A stretch of DNA of 64,000 nt, taken from assembly GCF_000717245.1 (NCBI RefSeq), contig NZ_JNYQ01000003.1:310001-374000 (forward strand), in the 5' to 3' direction. Made by a program: the position numbers and the translations under genes. Shown here piece by piece: positions 24,709-33,758 of the stretch; the stretch's first letter is position 1; the number at the start of each line of letters is the position of its first letter. The notes below the pieces were generated by a model, which was given only the letters and a program-made list of their open reading frames with translations, did no database searches and was not told the DNA's origin. Source of the stretch: Kitasatospora papulosa. GTDB lineage: Bacteria > Actinomycetota > Actinomycetes > Streptomycetales > Streptomycetaceae.

Positions 24709-25671
24709 CTAGTCTTCGCTGCTGCGGCTGAGGCGTACGTACACCGCGGAGAAGCCCGCGAGGACGACCAGCAGGAGGAGGCCGAGGGCCGCCGCTGCGC
24801 CGTAGTTGTTGAAGTTGAAGGCGTACTGGTAGATGAGGTAGACGACGGTCGTGGTGGAGCCCTCCGGTCCCGCGCCGTTGGTGAGCAGGAACGGTTCGGT
24901 GAAGACCTGCATCGTCGCGATGATCTGCATGAGCAGCAGCAGCGACAGGATGAGCCGGGTCTGCGGGACCGTGACGTGCCAGATCTTGCGGAACAGCCCG
25001 GCACCGTCGAGTTCGGCCGCCTCGTACAGCTCGCCGGGGATGCCCTGGAGGGCGGCGAGGTAGATCAGCGTGGCCCCTCCCATGTTCATCCAGGTGGAGG
25101 CGATGACGACGGAGAGCATGGAGGTACCGGGGTCCTGGAGCCACTGCTGGGCGGGCAGATGGAGGAATTCCAGGATGCGGTTGAAGAGTCCGTAGCCGGG
25201 GTCGTAGAAGTACTTGAAGAGCAGGACCGACGCGACGGGCGGCAGCATGACGGGCAGGTAGACCAGCAGGCGGAGGTATCCCTGCGCGTGCCGGAACTCG
25301 TTGAGCACGACGGCGACGACGAACGGGACCGCGAAGCCCAACAGGAGCGCCAGCACGGTGAACAGCGCGGTGTTGCGCCATGCCTGCCAGAAGGCGGGGT
25401 CGTTGAAGACGTAGCTCAGGTTGGACCAGCCGGCCCAGGTCGTCTCGCCGTCCTCGGTCTTCTGGAAGGCCAGGACGAATTCCCTGACCATGGGATACCA
25501 GGAGAAGAAGGAGAAGCAGAGGACGGCTCCGATCAGGAAGCCGTGCGCCGTGACGTTGCGGCGCACGGCGCGCACGAACTCCTCACGGGCGGGGGCGGGC
25601 CCGCCGGGCCGTGGGTGGTACCCGGGGGGCGGTGCGCTCGCCTTCCCGGTGGACAGGGTGGGGGCCGACAT
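24709..25671 (-). CDS. alpha-glucoside ABC importer permease 1 (MalF type)
   Basis: 320 residues with about six membrane helices after a Pro-rich cytoplasmic N-terminus. The coupling motif is ELYEAAELDGAGLFRKIWHVTVPQ. It lies 84 nt after the binding-protein gene and 16 nt before its partner permease. Hydrophobic segment LIGAVLCFSFFSWYPMVREFVLAF opens the membrane part. The substrate class is inferred from the GH13 alpha-glucosidase of the operon. Confidence 0.9.
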   Translation of the reverse strand: MSAPTLSTGKASAPPPGYHPRPGGPAPAREEFVRAVRRNVTAHGFLIGAVLCFSFFSWYPMVREFVLAFQKTEDGETTWAGWSNLSYVFNDPAFWQAWRNTALFTVLALLLGFAVPFVVAVVLNEFRHAQGYLRLLVYLPVMLPPVASVLLFKYFYDPGYGLFNRILEFLHLPAQQWLQDPGTSMLSVVIASTWMNMGGATLIYLAALQGIPGELYEAAELDGAGLFRKIWHVTVPQTRLILSLLLLMQIIATMQVFTEPFLLTNGAGPEGSTTTVVYLIYQYAFNFNNYGAAAALGLLLLVVLAGFSAVYVRLSRSSED

Positions 25672-25755
25672 GGTGTCTCCTCGGTGCCGGTGCAGTCGCT
25701 CGCGGACGGACGGGGCGCGGGGCCGGGCCCGCCCGGCCCGGCCTCCGCGTGTCCG

Positions 25756-27168
25756 CTACTGGTGGGCCAGGATCTGGTTGACCTGCTGCTCGGCGGTGTC
25801 GAGCAGCTTGTCGATGTCGGCGTCCTTGTTGGTGAGCACGGCGGACATCGCGTTGTCGAGGATCTTGTAGATCTCCTGGGCCTTCGGCGGTTCGGCCTTG
25901 CCCTGGACGGGGTTGTCCATGAACGCCTTGAAGTTCTCGACGGGCATGGTGGCGTTGGCGGCGCGGTCGGCGTCGTCCTTCGCCTTGCTCCCGCCGGTGA
26001 AGAAGTTGGGCTGCGGGAGGCCGACGGGCAGCTTGTCGGCCTTGGTGCGGGCCCACTCGAACTGCCCCTTGCCGGGGGTCAGGTTCTTGAAGTTCAGCCA
26101 GGCGACGGCCGCCTTGATCTTGTCGGGCGAGCTGCCCTTCTTGATCATGTAGTTGTTGCCGCCGAACAGCGTGCCCTGGGCACCGGGAATCGGACCGAGC
26201 CCGAAGTTCTCATACTTCGCCCCGAGCTGCTGCACCATGTAGGCGATGTCGTCGGGCGCGGCCAGGAACATGCCGAGCTTGTCCGTGGCTATCTGCTTCT
26301 GGAGGTCGCCCCACTTCAGCAGCTGGGTCCTGCCCATGCTGTCGTCCTCCCAGCGCATGTCGTGCAACTGCTGGAGGACCTGCTTGCCCTTGTCGTCGTT
26401 GAACGCGGCCTTCCTGCCGCTCGCGTCCACGACGTCCCCGCCCAGGGCGTACTGGGTGGCGGTGAAGTGCCAGCCGCCGTTGTTGCCGGCGCTGTACTCG
26501 CCGAAGCCGGCGACGCCCTTGCCCAGTGCGGCGATCTTCCTGCTCGCCGCCCGGACCTCCTCCCAGGTCGCCGGCGGGGTGTCGGGGTCGAGACCGGCCT
26601 GCGTGAACAGCTTCCGGTTGATCATGAGGCCCATGGTGTAGTTGCTGGTCGGCAGCGCGTAGAGCTTGCCGTCCTTGCGGGCGACGTCGAACACTTGGGG
26701 CTGGATGTCCTTGAGCGCCGGGACGGAGGTGTCGTCGACGTACGCGGAGATGTCCACGGCACCGTCGTTGTCCAGCACCTGCTGGAGGTCGGTGAAGTAC
26801 GCGTAGAACACGTCCGGCTGCGACCTGCCCTTGAGCATGGCCGTGAAACGCGGCGGCTCCAGACACTGTCCGGGCGTCGACTTCCCCTCGATCCTGACGT
26901 TCGGGTACTTCTTGTTGAACGTCTTGACGTCCTCGTTCCACTCGCGCAGCTCCGCGGCCTTCGCAGCCGGCGGCATGCAGTCGATCGTCAGCGTCACCTT
27001 CGTCTTCGGGTCGAGCGGTGCCGACGGATCGGACGATCCGCTGCCGGAGTCGTCGTTCCCGTCGCCGCTGCTGCTCGTGCCGCAGGAGGCAAGGGCGGTC
27101 AGGGCGAGCGCGGTGACGACGGCGGCAGCGGAGGCTCGGCGGGTACGGCGAAACCCAGCACTTCTCAT
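25756..27168 (-). CDS. alpha-glucoside ABC importer binding lipoprotein
   Basis: 470 residues. The signal peptide ends LTALASC (lipidated Cys29), followed by a Gly/Ser/Asp-rich linker and a family 1 sugar-binding fold (VTLTIDCMPPAAKAAELREWNEDV ... QPDVFYAYFTDLQQVLD). Two internal Cys (in TIDCMPP and PGQCLEPP) could form a disulfide. ATG 27168 puts the basic n-region MRSAGFRRTRR at the start. It is first in the operon; a stretch with an inverted repeat (27252-27269) precedes it. Confidence 0.9.
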   Translation of the reverse strand: MRSAGFRRTRRASAAAVVTALALTALASCGTSSSGDGNDDSGSGSSDPSAPLDPKTKVTLTIDCMPPAAKAAELREWNEDVKTFNKKYPNVRIEGKSTPGQCLEPPRFTAMLKGRSQPDVFYAYFTDLQQVLDNDGAVDISAYVDDTSVPALKDIQPQVFDVARKDGKLYALPTSNYTMGLMINRKLFTQAGLDPDTPPATWEEVRAASRKIAALGKGVAGFGEYSAGNNGGWHFTATQYALGGDVVDASGRKAAFNDDKGKQVLQQLHDMRWEDDSMGRTQLLKWGDLQKQIATDKLGMFLAAPDDIAYMVQQLGAKYENFGLGPIPGAQGTLFGGNNYMIKKGSSPDKIKAAVAWLNFKNLTPGKGQFEWARTKADKLPVGLPQPNFFTGGSKAKDDADRAANATMPVENFKAFMDNPVQGKAEPPKAQEIYKILDNAMSAVLTNKDADIDKLLDTAEQQVNQILAHQ

Positions 27169-27559
27169 CGGTGGTCCCCTTCGGGCATGAGCGCGGAAGA
27201 CCCCCGGCCGGCTGTCTGCCGGGGCGCGGCACACTCAACCACCGGCAACAAGCGAGCGCAATATCTCGCGCAGTTTTCGTAAATGTTTGACAGCGCTCCG
27301 CATGTGAGGAAGCGCCGCTTACTGCCGCCGTGACCTCTTCCCGGCACACCTCTGCACGGCCCGCAGGGGGTCATCAGGGCCCTATGCGCCACTCGACGAC
27401 CGGGCAGCCGCTCCCGGATACCCCCATGCGTCAACAGGTTTCAGTAGGCTCGCGCGCGCAAGAGACGTACGTCCCGCTGCAAGTGGTTACGCGAAGCGGG
27501 GTGCTCCCCGGCCCGCTTTCGGGACCGGGGAGCACCCCGCCGATTCGACGCGGCAGCTC
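27169..27559. other. intergenic region: promoter zone and upstream terminator
   Basis: 391 bp. An AT-richer stretch at 27255-27300 is the likely promoter of the importer operon, with a 5-bp inverted repeat GCGAG/CTCGC (27252-27256, 27265-27269, 8-nt spacer) as a weak operator candidate. The far end holds the terminator hairpin of the GH87 gene. No gene is supported. Confidence 0.45.
27497..27539 (-). terminator. perfect 15-bp hairpin after the GH87 gene
   Basis: Arms 27497-27511 and 27525-27539 are exact reverse complements with a 13-nt loop, 21 nt beyond the GH87 stop. It separates the GH87 transcript from the importer operon on the same strand. Confidence 0.75.
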
Positions 27560-30500
27560 CTACGGATTGATGTCGATCCTGAAGTTCGGGCTGGTGTTCT
27601 TCACGTCCTGCGCGTTGCCGCTGAACTTCAGCCCGTTGAACGTGACCTCGCCGACGGCAGGACCCTGCCCCGCCTCCGGCATCTCGTTGGCCCAGAGCCC
27701 GAAGCCCGACTTGGCGTCGAAGGCGTCACCGCTCTTGCGCGCCCCGGTGATCGAGATGTCGGTGAGCACGGTGTCCTTGATCGGGAACTGGGGCTGTCCG
27801 CCGACGTAGTTGGTCTGGAACATGATCCCGCTGTACGTCGGGTCGACGATGTCCACGTGCGAGATCCTGATGCCCTGGAAGACCTTGGAGGCCGAGAACA
27901 GCCAGATCCCGGGGAAGGTCTGCGTCCCCCAGAAGTGGCCGCCGGACCTGAGGACCGAGACGTTCTCGATCGCGGTCGGGCCGGTCCCGAAACCGTTCAT
28001 CGGATAGCCGAAGTCCAGCGAGCTGACGGTGATCCCGGCGTACACCAGGGTGTCGGCGACGAGGATGTTGCGGAAGGTGTTGTCGTAACCGCCGTACACG
28101 GCCACGCCGGCGGCCCTCCAGGTGAGGAGGGAGGTGAGGTTCTCGTAGACGTTGTTCTTCATGTCCGAGCCCCCGGCGTCGATCGCCGAGAACAGGGCGA
28201 AGCTGTCGTCGCCCGTGGCCCGTGCCTCGTTGTTGGTCACGTGGTTGTCCGTGGACCCGTTGGTCATGTTGACGCCGTCGGCGAACATGTTCCGGATCCG
28301 GGCGTTCCTGATCGTGACGTTGTCGGTGTTGGCGCCCCAGTACAGGCACACCATGTGCTCGTTCCAGATGTTGTCGATCACGATGTCCGAGACGTTCGCG
28401 AAGTCGAACACCTTGCCCGGTCCGTCGATACGGGACGTGTAGTTGCCGAAGTACGCGAAGTCGGAGAACGACGACCCCTTCGCACTTGCCTCGGCACGGA
28501 ACCCGATGTCGGTGTTGTCCTGCGTGGACGGGGCGCGGAACCGGGTGAACCAGGGGCCGGCGCCGACGACCTTCACGGCCTTGCCGTAGACCTGGAACTT
28601 GGCGGCCGTGGAATAGTCGCCGGCGGGCAGATAGACGCCCTTGAGCACGCCCGTGGTGTCCATCCGGACCTTGTCCAGGGCGTTCTGGACGTCCTGGTGG
28701 GTGAAGCCGGCGGGCACGGTGTAGGTGGCCGGGTCCGGGTTGGCCACCTGGGAGACCTGCTCCAGGCTGACGAAGTCGATCGCGTAGGTGCTGGTGTTGG
28801 CCGCGTCCTTCTGCAGACGGATCCTGCTGCCCGCCGGGACGTTCTTGCCCAGCATGACGTTCGCCTCGTCGTAGATGTGCCGGGGCGCTCCGGAGCCCGG
28901 GTCGTTGCCCGGGCCGGTCTCGTTCCCGTACAGCCAGGCGTACTTCGAGGTGAGGTCGATGGCCTTGAGGAAGGTGCCGTCCACGTAGACGTTCAGCTTC
29001 GACTCGATGCCGCCGCCGCCCGCGGAGTCCGGGATGGAGAACCGCGTCACCAGGGTGTTGGTGGGCGCCCTGGTGGTGAACTCCACGTAGTTGCCGGTGC
29101 TGTCGAGGGTGACCGCCTTGCGGCCCGATGCCTCGCCCGCGACGTCCCCGACGGTCCGGTTGGGACCGACGACTTTCGCGCCGCCTCCCGCGACGCCGTC
29201 CTCGGCCTCGTACATGTCGTACGGCATGTTGGCGCCCCGGCCCACGAAGAGCGACTCGGTGCTGGTGTTGTTCGTGCGCTTCACCGGCAGCTCGTTGGCG
29301 TCGTCGGCGAGCACCACCTTCACCGTGTACGAGCCGTTGGCCGCCGCCCAGGTGCCGAGGGAGACGGGTGCCGTCGTGGCACCGGCGGCGATGGCTCCGC
29401 TGTGCGCCCCGGTGAGGGTCTTCAGCGTGGCGCCCCTGGAGTCGAGCAGGCTCAGGGTGATGCCGTGGCTGCCGCTCGCGGAGGCCAGGGAACCCTGGTT
29501 CCTGATCGCGACCGAGAAGGTGACCGTGTCACCGTTCGACGGGGCCGACGGCGAGGTCGAGACCGAGCCCGCCACCAGGTCCGAGCTGGAGACCGGCTTC
29601 ACGACCAGCGGAGCGCCGGCGGTGAAGGCGTTGTTGGTCTCGTTCTGCTCGATGATCTCGCCCGCCGGGTCGACGACCGCGCCCAGCGTGTAACTGCCCG
29701 CGTCGCGTGCGCCGAGGGAGGCGGTGACCTGGGCGGAGACGCCGGCGGCGAGTGCGCCGACCGATGCGGTGGCGACCTTGGAGCCGCCGAGCTGGAAGTC
29801 CAGCTTGCCGGCCGGGGACGCGACGGCGCCCGAGTTGCGGACGGTGGCGGACAGGGTGATGGCGTCCGACTCGACGGGGGCCGAGGGCGAGGCGCCGACC
29901 GCCGTGACCTGGAGGTCGGGGTTCGGGGCCGGGGCGCCCAGCACCTGGAACTCGGCGACCTGGCCCGCGCCGGATCCGGAGTTGGACGTGAACCTCAGCT
30001 GGACGTCGGCCACCCGCGCGGTGACCGGGATCGTCACCGTGTTGCCCGTCGCGGGACTGAACGCGTAACCCTTGGCGGCGGCCAGGCTCGTGAACGAGGT
30101 GGCGTTCTGTTCCCGTCCGAGGACCTGGATGGTCTGGGTACGCGCACCCCAGCTGCTGTCGGGGTTGAGCTTGACGACGACGCTCTCGGTGTCGGCGTCG
30201 GCACCCAGCTCGACGGTCAGGGTGTTGGGGTAACTGCCGCCCGCGCCTTCCCAGTAGGTGGTGAGCGAGTTGTCGTTGGCGTGGGCCGCGACGAACGTGT
30301 GCACCACCGAGGAGGCCGTGATCGGCTTGGAGACGGCCAGGTTGGAGGCGCCGCCCGTGGAGCCGTTGCGCGTCACGGTGTTGCTGGCGCCGGATATGTT
30401 GCCCGCCGCGTCCCTGGCCCGCACCACGTAGCTGACGGTGGCGGCCGCGGGCTGGGTGTCGGTCCAGGTGGTGACGTCGCCGGCCACGCTCCTGCGGAGC

Positions 30501-31849
30501 ACGTTGTCGGCGAAGACGTCGTAGCCGGTGACGCCCTTGTCGTCGGACGAGGCCGTCCAGGTCAGCTTGATCTGCCCGCCGGCCTGCTCGGTGAAGGCCA
30601 GGCCGGACGGCGCGGTGGGCGCCTGCGTGTCACCGGAGTCGCCCTGCCGGGTCACGGTGTTGCTGTTGCCCGACTGGTTGCCCGCGGCGTCCCGGGCCCG
30701 TACGTGGTAGGTCACGGTCTCGCTCGCCGGGCGGGTGTCCGTGAACGTGGTGACGTCACCCGCCACGGCGGTCAGCAGCGTGTTGCCGGCGTAGATGTCG
30801 TAGCCGGTGACGCCCGTGTCGTCCGACGACGCCTTCCAGGTCAGCTTGATCTGCCCGCCGGCCTGCTCGGTGAAGGCCAGGCCGGACGGCGTGGTGGGCG
30901 CCTGCGTGTCACCGGTCGTCGGGCCGTAGACCTCCAGCTCGGAGAACTGGGCGGCGGGCTGGGCCGAGTTGGCGGTGACCAGTACGCGCACGTAGCGGGT
31001 GGTGGTCGCGTCGAGGGCGACCGTCGCGGACTGGCCGCCGGCGGCGTCGAAGGTGTGCGCCTTGGACGCGGTGAGGTCGGTGAAGTCCGTGCCGTTGGCG
31101 CTGCCCTGGATCTTCAGCGTCTGGGTCCGCTGCTCCCAGCCGTCGGGCAGCCGGAGCACCACGCGGTCGACACGGACCGAGGAGCCCAGATCGGCCTGGA
31201 TCCATTGAGGAAGCGCGTTGTTCCTGCTCTCCCAGTAACTGGACCTGTTCCCGTCGTTGCCGTGGGCGGCGACGTAGGTCTCCGTGTAGCTGCTCGCGGT
31301 GAGGGTCCGGCCCGCTGCGAGGTTCGCCGACGACTCCCCGGCGGCGCGGACCTCGAGCTCGGAGAGCTGGGCGTTCCGCCAGCCGGTGTTGGCCGTGACG
31401 TTCACCCGGACGAACCGGGTCTGCGTGGCCGGGAAGGAGATCCGCACCTCGTTGGAGGTGCCGGGGCTGAAGGTGTAGGCGGCGGAACTCCTGAGCGTCG
31501 CGAAGCTGGTGCCGTCGGCGCTGCCCTGGAGCGAGAGGGTCTGCTGTCTGCTCTCCCAGCCCGCCGGGAGCTTCAGCGTGACCTCGTCGATCCGGGCGGT
31601 CGAACCGAGATCGGTCTGCACCCACTGCGGCAGCGTGCCGCCCGTCCCCTCCCAGTACGTCGCCTGGTTGCCGTCCGTCACGTTACGGGCGACGTACTCG
31701 GTGCCCGCACTGCTCGCCGCCCCGGCCCGGCCAGCGGCGATGTTGGGGCCGGCGGCCGCCGAGGCGGTGAGCGACGGCCATCCGATCATCAGAAGACTGG
31801 TCGTGACCACGGCGGAAAGGGTCCGCCATCTCCAGCGTTGGGCTCGCAT
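27560..31849 (-). CDS. secreted multidomain GH87-like alpha-1,3-glucanase (mycodextranase)
   Basis: 1429 residues. In order: signal peptide ending LTASAAA (about 1-32); two F5/8 discoidin (CBM32-like) domains (35-310); two FN3 domains (315-495); a third discoidin-like domain (503-640); two CARDB domains (643-865); a CBM35/CBM6-type domain starting MYEAEDGVAGG (873-1010); and a right-handed beta-helix (about 1043-1425). The helix holds FADGVNMTNGSTDNHVTNNEARATGDDSFALFS, matching the GH87 catalytic Asp pattern (ADG and GDD). It likely cuts fungal cell-wall alpha-1,3-glucan or nigeran. ATG 31849 is chosen for the signal peptide. The adjacent alpha-glucoside importer and glucosidase would use the products. 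Confidence 0.8.
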   Translation of the reverse strand: MRAQRWRWRTLSAVVTTSLLMIGWPSLTASAAAGPNIAAGRAGAASSAGTEYVARNVTDGNQATYWEGTGGTLPQWVQTDLGSTARIDEVTLKLPAGWESRQQTLSLQGSADGTSFATLRSSAAYTFSPGTSNEVRISFPATQTRFVRVNVTANTGWRNAQLSELEVRAAGESSANLAAGRTLTASSYTETYVAAHGNDGNRSSYWESRNNALPQWIQADLGSSVRVDRVVLRLPDGWEQRTQTLKIQGSANGTDFTDLTASKAHTFDAAGGQSATVALDATTTRYVRVLVTANSAQPAAQFSELEVYGPTTGDTQAPTTPSGLAFTEQAGGQIKLTWKASSDDTGVTGYDIYAGNTLLTAVAGDVTTFTDTRPASETVTYHVRARDAAGNQSGNSNTVTRQGDSGDTQAPTAPSGLAFTEQAGGQIKLTWTASSDDKGVTGYDVFADNVLRRSVAGDVTTWTDTQPAAATVSYVVRARDAAGNISGASNTVTRNGSTGGASNLAVSKPITASSVVHTFVAAHANDNSLTTYWEGAGGSYPNTLTVELGADADTESVVVKLNPDSSWGARTQTIQVLGREQNATSFTSLAAAKGYAFSPATGNTVTIPVTARVADVQLRFTSNSGSGAGQVAEFQVLGAPAPNPDLQVTAVGASPSAPVESDAITLSATVRNSGAVASPAGKLDFQLGGSKVATASVGALAAGVSAQVTASLGARDAGSYTLGAVVDPAGEIIEQNETNNAFTAGAPLVVKPVSSSDLVAGSVSTSPSAPSNGDTVTFSVAIRNQGSLASASGSHGITLSLLDSRGATLKTLTGAHSGAIAAGATTAPVSLGTWAAANGSYTVKVVLADDANELPVKRTNNTSTESLFVGRGANMPYDMYEAEDGVAGGGAKVVGPNRTVGDVAGEASGRKAVTLDSTGNYVEFTTRAPTNTLVTRFSIPDSAGGGGIESKLNVYVDGTFLKAIDLTSKYAWLYGNETGPGNDPGSGAPRHIYDEANVMLGKNVPAGSRIRLQKDAANTSTYAIDFVSLEQVSQVANPDPATYTVPAGFTHQDVQNALDKVRMDTTGVLKGVYLPAGDYSTAAKFQVYGKAVKVVGAGPWFTRFRAPSTQDNTDIGFRAEASAKGSSFSDFAYFGNYTSRIDGPGKVFDFANVSDIVIDNIWNEHMVCLYWGANTDNVTIRNARIRNMFADGVNMTNGSTDNHVTNNEARATGDDSFALFSAIDAGGSDMKNNVYENLTSLLTWRAAGVAVYGGYDNTFRNILVADTLVYAGITVSSLDFGYPMNGFGTGPTAIENVSVLRSGGHFWGTQTFPGIWLFSASKVFQGIRISHVDIVDPTYSGIMFQTNYVGGQPQFPIKDTVLTDISITGARKSGDAFDAKSGFGLWANEMPEAGQGPAVGEVTFNGLKFSGNAQDVKNTSPNFRIDINP
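30555..30915 (-). repeat. near-identical FN3 module copies inside the GH87 gene
   Basis: About 80 bp at 30555-30636 recur at 30836-30915 with a single difference, 281 bp apart; both encode the FN3 strand APTTPSGLAFTEQAGG/APTAPSGLAFTEQAGG. This indicates recent module duplication or gene conversion. Confidence 0.75.
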
Positions 31850-32226
31850 AGATCCCCGATCTTCGGCCTCGGAGCGGGGTGCACCGAGGGCTGCGGCTCT
31901 GTCCGATCGACTCCGTGACAACCATTCCTGCGTACACTGAGCCGTGTTTTGCGCTTTGCGGTCAGAGAGTTGCAGAGAAGTGCGGGACCGTCCACGGTTC
32001 AGACAGAAAACGGAATTGGCGAGGAGCAGCGGCACCTACCGCAAGAGGGCTTCCTGGAAGGCCATTAAGGGCACGTGACCCCGAGCGGGGAAGCCGCGCA
32101 ACGACACCGCAAGTGGTGCAATTTTTTTGCGTATAGCTGTAAGCCGATGAGAACGCGCTGTTCCCGGGCACGGCGAAGAGCGGGGCCCGCGTCCGCGGGC
32201 CCCGCTCCCATGGAACCTGCCGGCGG
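31850..32226. other. intergenic region with AT-rich island
   Basis: 377 bp holding the GH87 promoter zone, an unusual T7 run at 32122-32128 preceded by a small CACC/GGTG stem (32105-32118), and the protease terminator. No gene is supported on either strand. Confidence 0.45.
32178..32207 (-). terminator. perfect 13-bp hairpin after the S8 protease
   Basis: Arms 32178-32190 and 32195-32207 are exact reverse complements with a 4-nt loop, 20 nt beyond the protease stop. No T-run follows on the minus strand. Confidence 0.75.
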
Positions 32227-33411
32227 TCAGAGGCCGCCGGTGTGGAGGAGCCGGTCGGGCGATCCGGCGCCCAGGCCCGTCAGGACGCCCGGGGTCGCCT
32301 CCGTGGCGAGCGCGTCGGCGACGTCCTGCGGTGACGCGTCGGGGTGCTGCTCCTTGTAGAGGGCGGCGGCGCCCGCGACGTGCGGACTGGCCATGGAGGT
32401 TCCGCTCAGCGTCGTCGAGCCGCCGCCGAGCTTCGCGGACACGATGTCCACGCCGGGGGCGTAGAGCCACACACACGTGCCCCAGTTGCTGAACGTCGCC
32501 TGGCGGTCCTGGTTGTCGCTGGCGCCCACCGCGAGCACACCGTCGGCACGCGCCGGCGAGACGTCGCAGGCGTCCTGGTCCTCGTTGCCCGCCGCGACGA
32601 CGGGCAGGGTGCCCTCGGCCGCGAGCGCGTCGAACGCGTCGTCGACGGCCGAGGACGCCGGTCCGCCGAGGGAGGCGTTGACCACGGCCGGCTGCTCGGC
32701 GTTCTGGGCGATCCAGTCGAGGCCGGCAATGATCCCGGCCCACGTACCCGAACCCTCGCAGTCGAGCACCCGCACCGGCACGAGGGAGGCGGCGGGGGCG
32801 ACACCGTAGGTCGCACCGGCCACGGTCCCCGCCACATGGGTGCCGTGGCCGTTGCAGTCCTCACCGTCACGGCCGTCACCGATGGCGTCGTACCCGGCCC
32901 CCACCCGGCCGCCGAACTCGCTGTGCGCGGACTCGATGCCGGTGTCGAGGATGTACGCCGTCACCCCCTCACCCGTGCCGTCCACGTCGTACGTGCCGTC
33001 CAGCGGCAGATTCCGCTGGTCGATGCGGTCCTGCCCCCAGCTCCCGGCCACGGCCCGCGCCCCGCCGGCCGACTTCACCGCGGGCGGCGAGACGGAGGCC
33101 TCGCTGTTCTCCTCGACGGCCTGGACCCCCGCATCGCCGCGCACCTGCTCCAGCTGCGCGGACGTGAGCGTGGCCGCGAAACCGTGCAGGACCTTGCTGT
33201 AGGTGAAGAGGGTGCTGACGCCGAGCTGTTCGGCCATGGCGGCAGGCTTCTGCTCGGGAGCGAGGGTGACGATGTACTGACCGGGCACGGCCCGGGCCGA
33301 CTTCTGCACCGGGACGAGAGTCTCGGCGGTGTCTGCGGCGGCCGTGGTGGTGCCGATCAGAGGGGCGATCAGCAGCAGGGCGGCCGGTGCCCAGTGGGCG
33401 CGCAGGCGCAT
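32227..33411 (-). CDS. secreted S8 subtilisin-like protease
   Basis: 394 residues: Sec signal peptide (about 1-27), an I9 inhibitor propeptide (about 45-110, [21 protein letters not shown]), then the peptidase domain with Asp156 (YILDTGIE), His189 ([10 protein letters not shown]), oxyanion Asn in VVAAGNED and Ser339 (SGTSMASPH). It is a proteinase-K-type extracellular enzyme with self-cleaving propeptide. Cys in DCNGHG, LDCEG and DACDVS may form disulfides as in this subfamily. It is monocistronic, with a leader hairpin upstream. Confidence 0.92.
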   Translation of the reverse strand: MRLRAHWAPAALLLIAPLIGTTTAAADTAETLVPVQKSARAVPGQYIVTLAPEQKPAAMAEQLGVSTLFTYSKVLHGFAATLTSAQLEQVRGDAGVQAVEENSEASVSPPAVKSAGGARAVAGSWGQDRIDQRNLPLDGTYDVDGTGEGVTAYILDTGIESAHSEFGGRVGAGYDAIGDGRDGEDCNGHGTHVAGTVAGATYGVAPAASLVPVRVLDCEGSGTWAGIIAGLDWIAQNAEQPAVVNASLGGPASSAVDDAFDALAAEGTLPVVAAGNEDQDACDVSPARADGVLAVGASDNQDRQATFSNWGTCVWLYAPGVDIVSAKLGGGSTTLSGTSMASPHVAGAAALYKEQHPDASPQDVADALATEATPGVLTGLGAGSPDRLLHTGGL

Positions 33412-33439
33412 GCGTTCTCCCTTGGGGTGGAGGAGCGGA

Positions 33440-33462
33440 TCGCGGACCTGTCAGGTCCGCGA
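33440..33462 (-). promoter_or_regulatory. 10-bp hairpin in the protease leader
   Basis: TCGCGGACCT and its exact reverse complement (33440-33449, 33453-33462) around a 3-nt loop, ending 29 nt before the protease start. It may be an operator or an mRNA 5' stem. Confidence 0.4.
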
Positions 33463-33566
33463 AGTGCGAACACCTGACCTTTCGTCCACATCCTCCGTGG
33501 GCCTGAGCCGCGTCAGCCGGACAGCGCAACGGCCGGGGTCCGGGCAGGCCCATTCGGCCCTATGTA

Positions 33567-33578
33567 TGAAAGGTTTCA
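33567..33578. promoter_or_regulatory. candidate LacI-family operator 1 (rhamnosidase)
   Basis: TGAAAGGTTTCA: 5-bp inverted arms around GG. Half-sites match the second candidate closer to the gene. Confidence 0.45.
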
Positions 33579-33721
33579 AACCCCCTCTCCGGCGAGCCTA
33601 GGCTCCTCTGCGTGAAGGCGTCAACGCCCCACGCAGTGGCCTTCGAACCATCAAGCCAAGGGCAGACCGCTCGCGTGACAGGTATTGACAGGAGCCCGTC
33701 AAAACTCTAACTTCTCGGAAC

Positions 33722-33733
33722 TGAAACGATTCA
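33722..33733. promoter_or_regulatory. candidate LacI-family operator 2 (rhamnosidase)
   Basis: TGAAACGATTCA, a near-palindrome with the central CG typical of LacI operators, 26 nt before the GTG start of the GH78 gene, a position where bound repressor would block initiation. Confidence 0.5.
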
Positions 33734-33758
33734 CAGTCGATCATCACGGAGCCGCGTT

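Larger units (their letters stand above)
33412..33758. other. divergent regulatory region, protease and rhamnosidase
   Basis: 347 bp. It contains the leader hairpin of the protease and two LacI-like operator candidates (33567-33578, 33722-33733) toward the rhamnosidase gene. The 33560-33740 stretch is AT-richer than the flanks. No gene is supported. Confidence 0.5.

Noticed and set aside
27857..31918. 1353-residue plus-strand frame opposite the GH87 gene
   Set aside because: A mirror of codon bias; it has no domain signal, while the minus strand has eight recognisable domains.
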